From positions 244,459 through 308,458 of the forward strand of contig JASANH010001593.1 of the NCBI GenBank assembly GCA_030248295.1: a DNA stretch of 64,000 bases. Direction: 5' to 3'. The notes below the pieces were generated by a model, which was not told where the DNA came from, made no database searches, and saw nothing but the letters and a program-made list of their open reading frames with translations. The first letter of the stretch is position 1, and the number at the start of each line of letters is the position of its first letter. Made by a program: the position numbers and the translations under genes. Origin of the DNA: Mesodorylaimus sp. YZB2_4 (taxonomy: Eukaryota > Nematoda > Enoplea > Dorylaimida > Dorylaimidae). Positions 22,691-32,992 of the stretch are shown one piece after another.

Positions 22691-24526
22691 AAACATGAAC
22701 ATAAACATAAACGGTACTTATCTCAAAATGGAGTGGTATACTGCTCATATTATACATTTTTCAGCTCCACAGAATCGTCGCTCGATCAATATTAGCGGTT
22801 ACACCCAGATTTGGCAAAGCAACATATATTAGTACTGTGGATCTGAACACTTGCAGAGATCGTTTTAGAGAGATATGACTGATCGTGAGGATTAGCGAGT
22901 CAAACAGTTTGACCTGGTTGCAGAGATCTCTCACTCCCGCTCCTCCTTTTTTTCAATTTGTAATTAGCAAAAACTTCACTTGACACCACATTCGACATTG
23001 GGTTGGGATAGGAGACTAAGATATTCGGCGTGGTGATACCACAAAATGCTAGGTCAGAAAGGTGTCATTACACAAAAATTTGAAAGCGAATAAAGCCAGG
23101 CTTATTGAAGTTGCATATTAATATTTACAAAAACTACCATCGCACCGGTATCAGGGAAACATGTGTTGCGCACTTCAGACAAAAGAACATTGAGTGAAAC
23201 TGATCAAACCTCCGTGCTTAGCAGTGCCAGGATCATCATTTTCTGCGATGTGTGACAGGAAGATGGTCATCATCCAACGTGGTCGAGTCCATCGACAGCA
23301 TCAAGATCAAATGACGCTCGCGGGGAATCCTTACTCAATTAGGGAATCGATTTGCCTTTCTTTAAAGATGATGAGCCTACTCTGCACACGCCTTTATGTT
23401 GGGCGCGTATGTGACGATTAGAAATGATCATGCTCCCATTACGTATATTATACGACACTATCCTCCTGGCACCAGGCAGCACGATGGACGGATGTTACCA
23501 CCCAGAAGATATGTCTAGCTTATTACTAGGATATGGGAATTATCTATCTAATGAGATCGAATAATCATCACTAATTAGTCAATCTATTAATTATCCATTG
23601 TGCTTTGCGAGCTAATGAGATCAAATCAACATCACTAATCAGACAATTTTCTCCTTTGCTTGTAGACTGATACGACCCCTCCCCCTGTCTCTGATTCTGT
23701 TGTTGTTGTGCAATCAGCAGTTTCATGCAAGCGCCAAGGCGTTTTAACCGAGCGCGGTACTTGCATGCAAGGGCAATATGCGCTGCTTTATCGTCTTGAA
23801 ATTCCAACACCTGAGATTGCGATGCTCGTGTTCTTGTGCACATTTAGCACATTTAGCATACGCGTATTTGTGAAAATTTGCCGCATAAATTAGAGCACTT
23901 TCCACCTTTACATGATACGGAGCACATATATAACAAGTAAAAGGTGAGCTCGAAGATATGAAAAACATAAGCACGATTCACAGGAAAGGAAACGATTATT
24001 TTTCATCTGATAACGATGAGTCGTCAATTAGGAAACACAAGCATGAGAAAAACCCAATAAAAATCTGTGAGCAGCCACTGTCACTAAAGGCGCACAGATA
24101 CATCAATTCGCTCATCATTTACGACCAACTGCACTTTGGTCAGCTATTCTTTACAAGACTGGATCGATTTGATACCTCTCATTGTGCGGAAGTAATCGTG
24201 CGGCATCATGAACAACGGGCTCAGGTACCTGAAATCGGGTTAGTGAGGCTATGATTGCGGGATAACACTGCTTCTATCGATTTCATCTAAATTATTTGAA
24301 AACATTGGAATAGATTGCTGCGCAAATTTACTTAGGTTTTGCATTTGCATGATTTTTGGTAGCCATGACCACACTGCGATCGTTTCTACTTCGCAACAAA
24401 TTTAGAAATCGTTGAGCACTTCCAATTATAAGTTAAGCTTCCGAAAGCATCTCCTCATTTCTTTTTAGTTTCAGGTATCAGCCTATTGCAAAAGCCTAAG
24501 TTTTTTTAAAGTCGTTCTGCTGGGTT
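22691..24526. other. Gene-free stretch
   Basis: Short open frames only. No splice-supported exon or clear repeat was found. Confidence 0.4.
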
Positions 24527-24860
24527 TAAGTATGACGTTTGGTCATGATGTGGATGGCTCCATTTATCTCCAGAAGCTTGTCGCAATTTGCACGATCGAT
24601 TATGCGAAAATTATCACAGTTGGCGTCATGTTTCGCTTGAAGCATGCGATTCGAGTCACAGCGGATTCGGCTATCTTGCATCGCATGCTTCAAGCGGGCA
24701 TGACGCTGGCTGCGAGGATTTTCGCACAATCGATCGTGCAAATTTCGACAAGCTTCCGAAGATCGAAGAAGCCATCCACATTTTGACCAAACGTCCTACT
24801 TTGAACCAGCAGAACGACTTTGGAAAACTCACGCTTTTGCAATAGGATGCTAGTACCTGA
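24527..24860. pseudogene. Head-to-head pair of Penelope-like C-terminal fragments
   Basis: Seen: the plus strand from about 24690 reads SGHDAGCEDFRTIDRANFDK, then EEAIHILTKRPTLNQQN. The minus strand from about 24660 down to 24527 reads HDANCDNFRIIDRANCDK, then NGAIHIMTKRHT. The two halves are reverse complements around about 24658. Known: this is the tail of the GIY-YIG domain of Penelope-like elements. Both are far too short to be active. Confidence 0.7.
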
Positions 24861-25216
24861 AAATCAACTTGTGCGGCGCTACCGTAGGACGTCCAGCTCA
24901 TATCGTTTTATTGTCAATCATCCATCATCTATGTTTCAGTCAAACTGCTCACTTGGATCTAGTCGCATTCGAATCAAATCCGCCATATCTGAATACTCGT
25001 GACTGTGCCTTAGCTGACTTTCCAGTTGTCAGTGGCGTACTTCTTGAGCCCGTGCTTGAACAGATATTATCTATCGCATGCCTGGATTCAGCGCTATTAA
25101 GCAACGACCACCAATACTCTTTGGCTGCTTTAGCTTTCGCTTGCGATAGCTTTGGGCTCCTCCCTCCTAAGAAACAACGCGATGACATTGTCCGTACATA
25201 TCGAGAATTAAACTAA
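24861..25216 (+). other. Unassigned open frame, possibly an exon
   Basis: The frame up to the stop at 25214-25216 ends in a composition-normal stretch (VVSGVLLEPVLEQIL, then SLAALAFACDSFGLLPPKKQ). It loosely suggests an alpha-helical domain such as a cyclin fold, but the match is too weak to name. No splice sites were confirmed. Confidence 0.2.
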
Positions 25217-25864
25217 TACTCAATAATGGCCTTCAAGGAGCCTTAGAATACTTAAGCATACAGCCATGCCGCGTTTTTCGCACAGGAAAACGCGGGATGC
25301 GTTACGGTGCTATAAAATGCTATAGCGAAGTTCGCGGGAAATTTAAATGTTTAAACTAACAAAAAAGCTGATTTGGCTCATTGTACGTCCACCGCGTCCA
25401 AGTACTAGTCGATAGATGAATACATGATTCAATTGATCCATTAAACAAGACAGCAAAAGCAGGGCAAAGTGATGATCGAATGTTCTTCAAAATTATCGGT
25501 ATCATTATGTGTTTTTTATCATGCACCTTTAAGACCTTTTTTGTATCACAAAGTTAGTGTGCGAACCTAGGTCAGCTAACAGGCCTACGCCTACGCCTAA
25601 TTTTCGTGTTTCGCGAAACAGAAGACACGCGCACATTGAAAACTCAGTGAGTCCTATCAGATAAGATATTTTGCACACTTTTTGGTCGTTTCAATCCTAA
25701 ACTCGCCTTCATCACCTCCATATTCGTTAAATATACTGAATTATTTCGAGGATTTTTAATTCCCAGTGTGTCTTCATACGATGGTGGGGATGACTGGGCG
25801 TAGTCTTCAACCAAATCTAAAAATCAGTTTTTATTATTTGTGATGAACTGACAAATCTTTTCAT
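25217..25864. other. Gene-free stretch
   Basis: Nothing recognised; it includes a GCCTACGCCTACGCC patch near 25584. Confidence 0.35.
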
Positions 25865-26140
25865 TCAGTTTAAAATACTTATTGTTTTTTTGGCAGCTTG
25901 GTACTCTCTTGTAAGAGACATTACCGAGCCACTTTGTTGAATATCGCGTGGAAAATGAGCGTGATCCGAACTTTTTCGACTTTGACCTGGAGTGCCAGGT
26001 CTTCCGGTAAGCTTGGTGGTCGAACTCCCTGGTGTTTTAATGCTCGTATCTTCACACGCGGTGCTAATTATATTCAAAGAATTCAGGGACTTTGTTTTAC
26101 TCAGATTTAATGAAGGTAATTTTAGAGACTCCTTGGCCAT
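25865..26140 (-). CDS. Possible small Ser/Thr-rich protein
   Basis: A 91-codon frame from ATG at 26140 encodes a Ser/Thr/Lys-rich protein (KLPSLNLSKTKSLNSLN; GRPGTPGQSRKSSDHAHF). It has no signal peptide and no recognised domain. Composition is protein-like, but no splice or promoter evidence supports it. Confidence 0.25.
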   Translation of the reverse strand: MAKESLKLPSLNLSKTKSLNSLNIISTACEDTSIKTPGSSTTKLTGRPGTPGQSRKSSDHAHFPRDIQQSGSVMSLTREYQAAKKTISILN

Positions 26141-26550
26141 TGATTGCTAAAGAGAATATTGAGCAGCACAGAGAAATACTGGGTTAAGCAATGGAAAACA
26201 ACAGTCGGGCGAAAGAATTAGTTAAAAGGTTATAGGCAGGTGTAAAGTGTGTCCTTGATTGACAACAGGGGAGAGTGAACGTCACGTTGCTATGGAGCCA
26301 AGTGGTAACTAGCATCAGAATAGGAACAAGTCATGGCTGAGTGAGTGAATCGATAATACAATGAAAATATCAGGGGCAGAGTTCAAAATAAAGCATAAGC
26401 GACAGTGCGAATAAGAAAAGCTACAGGGGGTTTCTCATGGGCAGAATGATAATATCTACTGAATTTCGGCTCACAAAAAGTACACGGAGATGTAAGCGAA
26501 AGTATATTTATAAGCGCAGTATATTACGGTGGGCGGAGCAGTTATATCGT

Positions 26551-26690
26551 CCGGGTCGTGGCCTGGTGGAAAGGTGTCTGCGCACTTACAGGGGAGGGTT
26601 CGACTCCCGCCTGGGTAAAAAATTATTGTCGATTTATGTGGTCTGAAGCCCTCGAGTCCGTTATAGCGACTGGCTGTTTGGTTGAAGCTG
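26551..26690 (+). mobile_element. tRNA-like SINE, copy 2
   Basis: Seen: A box TGGCCTGGTGG (26559-26569), identical to copy 1, and a perfect B box GGTTCGACTCC (26597-26607) in a GGGAG/CTCCC stem. The downstream tail with CCTCGAGT is shared with copy 1. The acceptor ends no longer pair and the region between the boxes is shortened. Confidence 0.6.
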
Positions 26691-28303
26691 GCTGACATGA
26701 CATGATGGTCAACAAAAAAGAATGTTCTGGTGGATGATTTGTGTTTTTCCAAGAAGAAATGGTCCACTCATATACAATACGCTTTGGATTATTGAAAACA
26801 ATGCAGGCTGGAAGATTCAACCAGCAAACCTGACACAGGATTCCTACAATAGGATATGATTTGTGCCATTCCATGAACTTGTCAAGTATGAGCCTGGAAT
26901 CATGTCGCGAGCAAGCCTTTGTTTTTCTCTAGAATAAAGATAAGTTCCAAGGCGTGTCCACGAATTGACTGTAAATTTGTTTCATTAAAAATTTTTTCAC
27001 CTGTTTTTGCTCACAGTAGAAATTTTCGTTATTCAATCTTGCAGCATTTTATCCTTATCGACTTCAGTTCTGATGCCTGATCAATTTGTGTTTGTCATCG
27101 AGCCTAATGACATTACATAACTATTTATCTCAAATAACTGACAGAAAAGCGCCTTTAAAAATTTCTCCATCACTTCTCTACGCTGGCAGCCAAGACATCG
27201 ATATTGCATCAAATTTAAGTCCCGCTGAGAGTCTTCAACGCACACTTCAAACAGAAGCAAAAACGATGTTTTCAAAGAAAAAAGTTAAAATTATATTTAT
27301 ATATATGTCATGTAGATATATATGTGATAAAAAATTATATATATATATATTTATTTAATTATTATATGAGATATATATATCTTAAGTATAATTATATACT
27401 GCATATACATATATATTTTTATATTTTATATTTATTACATTATTTTGCTGTTGTCTTCATACACAAAGCATGCATTTTTCTGACTACTCTTTTTCGGTGT
27501 AGTTTCGATGACCAAACAGCAACGTTCTCAAGACAGATTTTCTATAAGGTTCGACCCATGTGAAACATAGGTTGCCAAGATCCAACTTTCGCGAGCACGA
27601 ATTCCCCGTCTATTTGCGAACACGCTAATTTGTCGTTGATCGAGAGATTGGAGACTTTCAGCCGATATCGTCGGAGCACTTGAAAAAAATTTTTTTTTGA
27701 TAATTCTGTGAAAATCGAGTGTGCACAAAAAAGCACTGTTGCATAACCCCCGCTCATGGGTGCATCTAATCCACACAATAAAAAGGATGGTCAAAAATTG
27801 AAGCTCGGCAACCCCTGGGTCCGCCCTAACAGAAAGCCTCTGAAGTTTGTTCAATCTAACCCTTCTGCATTGCTGATTGCGCGTCTCTGAAGACACGAGG
27901 CTGCAACTTGACGCTAATCATCGCCAGAAAAAACTTTTAACGTCAGATACACCTTTTATTTCAGGATTCTTTTCGACCCAGATAGCGTCTACATTAAATC
28001 AGTCAATACACACTATCGACGCCCACAATCATCCGAATTACAAATTGGCTTTTACGCCTAATGGAAGCTGGTTTTGTTTTTTGTCTTTTTTCTTATCCGT
28101 CAACAATACAACCTCTGTTCCATTGAAAAAGCACACATTAGCAGGAAGCTTAGAGTGCCATTTTTATCAGAATTTACGGACTCTTGGTTTTATGTCCATT
28201 CTACATTCCAAGAGCCTTCAGAAAAAGTATTCTTGGGGGAAACGGTCCTCTTGCTGGATTTTGCTGCTGTGTCCTTCTGGCGGCGTAAAGATCGAGCTTC
28301 ACG
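26691..28303. other. Gene-free stretch with AT-rich tract
   Basis: About 27290-27445 is almost pure A/T with repeated ATATAT. A 148-codon frame at 27877-28323 has no recognised domain and overlaps the start of the next gene in another frame. Confidence 0.4.
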
Positions 28304-28848
28304 ATGCGCGCAACATCGTCTAGAATAGCTGTGATCGGAGTGAAAGTTGGCATCCTATTTCTAATCTTGGCAACGGCGCAAACTAATGCATACTCGAGTA
28401 CGTGTTTGATTTTTTTCTGTTAGCCGTGTGCTTTAGAGCTGGGTTTCCTAACATTAAAAGTTTTTCGCAGTGAAAACTTCATGGCTGGCCAAAAAGCTTC
28501 AAAAACTGTCGTTAAAAGTTATTTTTGTGATTTCAGTGATTTGTGTCGATTGCTTGGGTCAATATCCGAGGCCGCCATTAAAAGTTAGACAAAGATCTGG
28601 TAAATTTGAATGCAGAAGAAAAATGATAGAAAATTCTTCACTGATTTTTTTCAGTCGATTCTAAACAGCAGCCGCACGGGCAATGGCAAATGTGCAACAA
28701 TGATCGGCACTGTTTGCTACATTGCGTCCAGCACAGTCATTCGAGTGACGCGATTCGATGCGTCCCAATGAATGAATTTATTTTGGAAAGATTCTTGATA
28801 CCGTATAAAATGAATTTTAAAGGCTATTGTCGCTGTGGTGATGCGTAG
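28304..28848 (+). CDS. Six-cysteine CS-alpha-beta-like secreted peptide (3 exons)
   Basis: Seen: exon 1 is 28304-28397 (MRATSSRIAV; hydrophobic GILFLILATAQTNA) and ends phase 1 at A|GTACGTG. A 73-nt intron follows. Exon 2 is 28471-28599 (acceptor TTTTTCGCAG) and ends G|GTAAATTTG. A 55-nt intron follows. Exon 3 is 28655-28848 (acceptor TTTTTTTCAG). The product is 138 aa. Exon 2 adds a second hydrophobic run (VIFVISVICVDCLG) and a basic KVRQR site. The end has Cys spacing C-x5-C-x3-C-x11-C-x22-C-x1-C. Known: CxxxC followed later by CxC is the hallmark of the CS-alpha-beta fold of defensins and related peptides. Inferred: a secreted host-defence-type peptide cleaved near KVRQR. The junction makes an internal ATG, so a shorter product starting MKTSW is possible. 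Confidence 0.6.
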
Positions 28849-29024
28849 AGGCACAAAATGTGTGACTGGCCAGAAGGAAAATGACTGATTTGGGGTTCTG
28901 AGAATAAATCTGGCAGTAGACAGCTTTGAAGTGTGAATCGGAGTAACAACGACATTAGGAGTCATTTTTTATTTTTCATACTGCTCGCAGCATAAACCAC
29001 ACGAAAGCCGGGAACCTGACCTAC
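28849..29024. other. Short convergent intergenic spacer
   Basis: About 176 bp separate the 3' ends of the two flanking genes. No terminator-like structure was assigned. Confidence 0.5.
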
Positions 29025-29772
29025 CTAAGCAACCAAAATCCTATTCAATGCACTAATATGCCTTCTGTGGCGACGACCCCCGCAGCAGCAGGAAGAGCAG
29101 CAGGAGCAACATGAACAACCACATCCGCATCCGCACCCTCCAGAGCCACCACATCCACAGCCACCCCAACCTCCACCCATGCCCCATCCACCACCCATAC
29201 CCCATCCACCGCAGCCTCCGCATCCCATCCAACGCTTGTTCTTCATCGGGCCCTCGAAAGTTGACATGTTGACTGCTCGTTTCGCCTTGGATTGAGAACA
29301 GGAGCATCGTTTGTTTACTGCCACTTGGCTGTCAGCATTCGCAGATCGCTTCCAGCCGCCACCGTAGCTGTAGCTGTAGGAACAGTGACGACAGCACGAA
29401 TACGAGTAGTAGCCCATGCCCATGCCCATGCATCGTTTTCCAATGATGACTTGTTGGGCTTCGATAGAGCGTTTCAAATTGTTCCACCACCCATTGTGTC
29501 CCCAGCCACCATGGTAGTCGTAACCGTACCCGTGGTGATGGTGACCGCAACCACAACCGCAGCCGCAACCACCGCATCTTTTTTGACGCATTGACAAGAG
29601 CGCATTGGTTGCTTCAGAAGCTAAAAATTTAGATCATTCAATTTATGAATGATAGCTTCGATTGAGAGCCCGACTTACCAGTCGATTTGTCCCCACTTGC
29701 ACCAGCCAATGAAAAAGCGCAAAGTGCGCAAGCGAACAATGCTGTTGGGATCATGGCCAAACCACACTTCAT
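29025..29772 (-). CDS. Gly/Cys/Tyr/His-rich multi-peptide precursor (2 exons)
   Basis: Seen: exon 1, 29772-29679, encodes a signal peptide (MKCGLAMIPTALFACALCAF, then SLAGA) and ends phase 1 at G|GTAAGTCG. A 58-nt intron follows. Exon 2 is 29620-29025 (acceptor AATTTTTAG). The product is about 229 aa. Lys-Arg sites (QKR, LKR, GKR, WKR, NKR, AKR, NKR) and a final RRHRR divide it into segments. Several segments start with Cys and are low complexity: CGGCGCG with HHHHGYGYDY, CMGMGMGYYSYSCC, CSCSQSK, and WMGCGGCGGWGMGGGW ending in CGCGCGCSCCSCCSSCCCGG. GKR could give an amidated C-terminus. Known: nematode nlp/cnc-type antimicrobial precursors are Gly/Tyr-rich and secreted. Inferred: a defence or cuticle-type precursor. 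No exact family is recognised. Confidence 0.7.
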
Positions 29773-30934
29773 TTTCGAAGACTTGGTTTTTCTTACTAAT
29801 TGCTTCTGAAATCTGAAGACTCGATTTTGGAATGAGGTTTTGTAAAATCGCAGCGATATTTATACTGAAAACTGTCATTGTTTGCCATACGCTTCCTGCT
29901 CAGTCAATATTAGCGGCGACTAGCACCTACAGATGCTGGAAAATTTGCGCTTTTAAGGATTTACTTCCTGAAAGTACGGCACAGTACTGAAATCATTGTC
30001 TTTGAAGCTTCGAAAAGCTGGAAATGGTAACGGCTAGTACAGCTAACAAATACGGTTTGATGATTTTGTTTCGTCCTTGATCAAACAAGCGGGAGTGCGT
30101 GTGCGTGAGAGCTTCATGGGGAGCGGATTATGGATATCTCTTTCCGTGGCTAATTTTACGTTTAGTCCTCTAAATTTTTTAGAGCTTTGAGTTTTCGCTT
30201 ATCAGCCGCTGCAGCGCCCTTTTTTTAATGCCTTGTAATAAAGCATGTGATTTTTAATGCTAGATCAACTGGCGGCCAGAGACAGTACGGTGCACAGGAG
30301 AAATAGTGAGGCAACCCTGACACAAAACGAGTCCGGTTAGTTTTTCCGATAATTGCAGATAGTTATTCCTATAAAGACATAAGAAGTGAGCCGCTGGGGT
30401 TTTAAGAGCTCACTAGCTTCCACTATTAAATTATTGCAACCCTAGATACCATCCTCGCAATTAATTTGAAATGTTTCCTGCAAAAAATTTTTTACAGAGC
30501 ATGAATGATGTTATTATGAATGCATAGATGCCTCAATGAAACTAAAATGTTGAATATAAAAAATTTGTAGAAGGATATTGATTTGATTAATGTGTCTGTC
30601 TTAATGTGTGTTTTATGCCATAAAAAAGCGCTTGGCGGTACCAAATAATATTACTCATAAAGAAGTGTCTGATAGCGTTCTTGCAATCGGATAGTGATTT
30701 GATGTCTGGTAGACACAAACTACTGCTGTTCACACACAATGCAAACTGGATGCCATGCCACACTACAGAATCTACCACATGAAAAAGTCTTGTTGACTTC
30801 GGAAAATCTTTATTGGCAAACTCGAAATTTATTCATCATCGCAGTGCACCAATGCAAACATTCCATGCTGATAAAACTTCCCAATGTTAATACCTACGAT
30901 AAGCGATAAAATATCTGTGTGTCTATTTCACGAA
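29773..30934. other. Promoter side of the preceding gene, otherwise gene-free
   Basis: Apart from the TATA motif at 29856-29864 nothing is recognised up to the receptor fragment at 30.93 kb. Confidence 0.4.
29856..29864 (-). promoter_or_regulatory. TATA box
   Basis: TATAAATAT on the minus strand, about 85 bp upstream of the ATG at 29772. This spacing fits a core promoter with a short 5' leader. Confidence 0.55.
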
Positions 30935-31185
30935 GCATTAGCCATGCTCGCAGCAACTTTGGAACGCCTCGTGACTCCATGAGCAGATACAGCAAACACA
31001 ACTTGATTTGTACCATTTTTTTACACCTTCCGGGCACATTGTCGAAACTGCCTATTTCTAACAAGAAGAGCGAAAATTTCCGCCAGCGATGTGCTCACTT
31101 TTATGATGCTTCCGTAATAAAATAATTTCGGTAAATATGGCCTAAAATCGGGTGTCAAGGACATGATATAAAGGCGCACAATTGC
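30935..31185 (-). pseudogene. Srsx-like receptor C-terminal fragment
   Basis: Seen: the minus strand reads YIMSLTPDFRPYLPKLFYYG, then SIIKVSTSLAEIFAL, RQFRQCARKV, one in-frame stop, and NQVVFAVSA. It aligns without gaps to the last about 85 residues of the intact receptor at 31852-32868. The rest of the receptor is absent. Inferred: a recent partial duplication lying just downstream of the intact copy. Confidence 0.85.
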
Positions 31186-31274
31186 TATAGAAACAGCAAC
31201 CCCGATAAAAATTGGATTTTGTGAGCTTTCCCGCTAATTGCATGTATTCCGAGAATGATATGAAAGGAATGATA

Positions 31275-31336
31275 TGCAGAGTTCAGTGCACTGAGTGCCA
31301 GTCTGTTGGATCTCATTCAGCTGGAATGAAGAAAGT
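31275..31336. repeat. 62-bp direct repeat, copy 1
   Basis: Starts TGCAGAGTTCAGTGCACTGA. Identical by eye to 31683-31744, 408 bp away. Together with the receptor fragment on its left it marks the duplicated block. Confidence 0.85.
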
Positions 31337-31339
31337 GGA

Positions 31340-31384
31340 GGCACCGGATCAGGTCATTTTGGGTCAGGTTAACCCGAATACCTC
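31340..31384. repeat. Decayed GACCC-family fragment
   Basis: CACCGGATCAGGTC then GGGTCAGGTTAACCCGAAT resembles the 15.36-kb array. Confidence 0.5.
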
Positions 31385-31682
31385 AGGGGCAACAAGCGGC
31401 TTATATAACTGGCCAGCTTACATGAATGGCGGTCAAGGGAGTTATTGTTGGTGCTGAGCTGGTGTTTGAGCACAGAGTTGCCTAGAAACAGGCTTGCTAA
31501 ACGAACAACGAACTTTTCCGAACACAACCCGAGATTCTGTCGGTAGCACTTGGTAATTTCAAATTCTTTCTCAGAAGCATTTTATAAAGCAAAAATGCTG
31601 TCACCGCAAAGCATTTTTGAATCTGGGAAAAGTGCAACACTGTTAAAGCGAGAATGAACCATGCCATGCCGAAAGTAAAAGT

Positions 31683-31744
31683 TGCAGAGTTCAGTGCACT
31701 GAGTGCCAGTCTGTTGGATCTCATTCAGCTGGAATGAAGAAAGT
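31683..31744. repeat. 62-bp direct repeat, copy 2
   Basis: Second copy, 108 bp downstream of the intact receptor gene's stop codon (on the minus strand). Confidence 0.85.
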
Positions 31745-31851
31745 TTGAGGCTATTTCAAAAAAATTTTATTCGCGAATGCAAAGTCCATCCATCATCACA
31801 GTCGACCGAAGAAAGCATTTGAGATAGCCATACTCGTACTTGCCTCAAGTT

Positions 31852-32868
31852 TCACGAAACTTTAGTCATACTGGTGGCAGCTTTGGAACGCCGTGTAACA
31901 CTTGGTGCAGACACAGCAAACACAACTTGATTCGTATCATTTTTCAATATCTTCCTTGCACATTGTCGGAACTGCCTACTTCCAACAAAAAGAGCGAAAA
32001 TTTCCGCCAGCGATGTGCCCACTTTTATGATGCTTCCGTAATAGAATAATTTCGGTAGATAAGGCCTAAAATCAGGTGTCGAGGACATGATATAAAGGAC
32101 GATTTCAGGTGCGGCTGTAGTGACCACATAATAACCCATCATCACTCTGATCATCGGCATACAAGCTAATTGCTGTTTCATAAATTTGCTCAGCGCACTA
32201 TCGCCACTCGTGCTTGTGGCCACTAAACGTTTGCGTCTGCACTTAAAAGTAATCAGCATGAGGCCATAGAAAACAAAATTTAAAACACAGAACAAGAGAC
32301 TAAAACTGACAAAAAACCCTAAAAAGCCTGGTGTGAATGGTTCAAAAATGATAAGACATGGTAAAGCTTCAGACGAGTTTGTGGTATGGGATCCATCGCC
32401 TATAAACCCAGCTAGTGATCCGAGAGTGGCAAAAAAATAACAAAAAAATAAACAAAAATAAGCATATTTCTGCCCAAGCCTACGGTATCTCATAGGATCT
32501 AAAATACTAATCAGGCGATCCAGCGTTATTGCTAAAGACAACACTGAACTGGCTTCTAAACCCCATACTTGAAGAAATGACATGGTCAAAAAGCATACTA
32601 CACGAGATCGTCGAGATCCAGCCAGAAGTCCGCTGATCTGAGCAGCTTCTTCAATTGCATTCTCTAAAAATCCTAGTGCCACGACTGTCAAACTGATGCA
32701 ATCACCAGCAATTAGTAAAAAGCAAGGAGTTTGCAACTCTTTACTTTTTTTAATAACATAAAGTATGAAAACATTCCCAAAAATGGCAATCAGACTGATG
32801 ATATGCAATGCTGCGGAGTTGAAAATGATGTCGAAATTGGAATCGGATGATGAAGTGTTATCAGACAT
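31852..32868 (-). CDS. Srsx-like seven-transmembrane receptor
   Basis: Seen: a single-exon frame of 338 codons, starting MSDNTSSSDSN, with N-glycosylation-type sites before the first membrane segment and seven hydrophobic segments. After the third segment comes LDRLISILDPMRYRRLG, which takes the DRY position of rhodopsin-like receptors as DRL. The third inner loop is basic (KCRRKR). The seventh segment and tail contain SLAEIFALFVGSRQFRQCAR. Known: nematode Srsx receptors have this layout. Inferred: a G-protein-coupled chemoreceptor-like protein in the plasma membrane. Paralogues, broken to different degrees, lie on both sides. A TATAAAAG box sits about 117 bp upstream. Confidence 0.85.
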   Translation of the reverse strand: MSDNTSSSDSNFDIIFNSAALHIISLIAIFGNVFILYVIKKSKELQTPCFLLIAGDCISLTVVALGFLENAIEEAAQISGLLAGSRRSRVVCFLTMSFLQVWGLEASSVLSLAITLDRLISILDPMRYRRLGQKYAYFCLFFCYFFATLGSLAGFIGDGSHTTNSSEALPCLIIFEPFTPGFLGFFVSFSLLFCVLNFVFYGLMLITFKCRRKRLVATSTSGDSALSKFMKQQLACMPMIRVMMGYYVVTTAAPEIVLYIMSSTPDFRPYLPKLFYYGSIIKVGTSLAEIFALFVGSRQFRQCARKILKNDTNQVVFAVSAPSVTRRSKAATSMTKVS

Positions 32869-32984
32869 TTTGTTGAAGTCCTGGACACTGATTTTAGTGA
32901 GACCTTGTGGGTAGCTTTTACGTGGAGCAAAAAGAAGTTAATGAAGGAACCAAGGGATAGCCTAAAAGTTTTTACGGGTGCCCT

Positions 32985-32992
32985 CTTTTATA
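32985..32992 (-). promoter_or_regulatory. TATA box of the receptor gene
   Basis: TATAAAAG on the minus strand, 117 bp before the ATG at 32868. The plus-strand paralogue has the same octamer. Confidence 0.5.

Noticed and set aside
27290..27445. AT-rich tract considered as a replication origin or matrix attachment site
   Set aside because: AT content alone is not evidence; no conserved motif is present.
29292..29594. Plus-strand open frame of 100 codons opposite the Gly/Cys-rich gene
   Set aside because: It is a shadow of the GC-biased codons of the minus-strand gene, which has the leader, intron and TATA box.
30919..32049. Two similar plus-strand open frames (30919-31125 and 31840-32049)
   Set aside because: They are antisense shadows of the duplicated receptor C-terminus; the minus strand carries the conserved protein.
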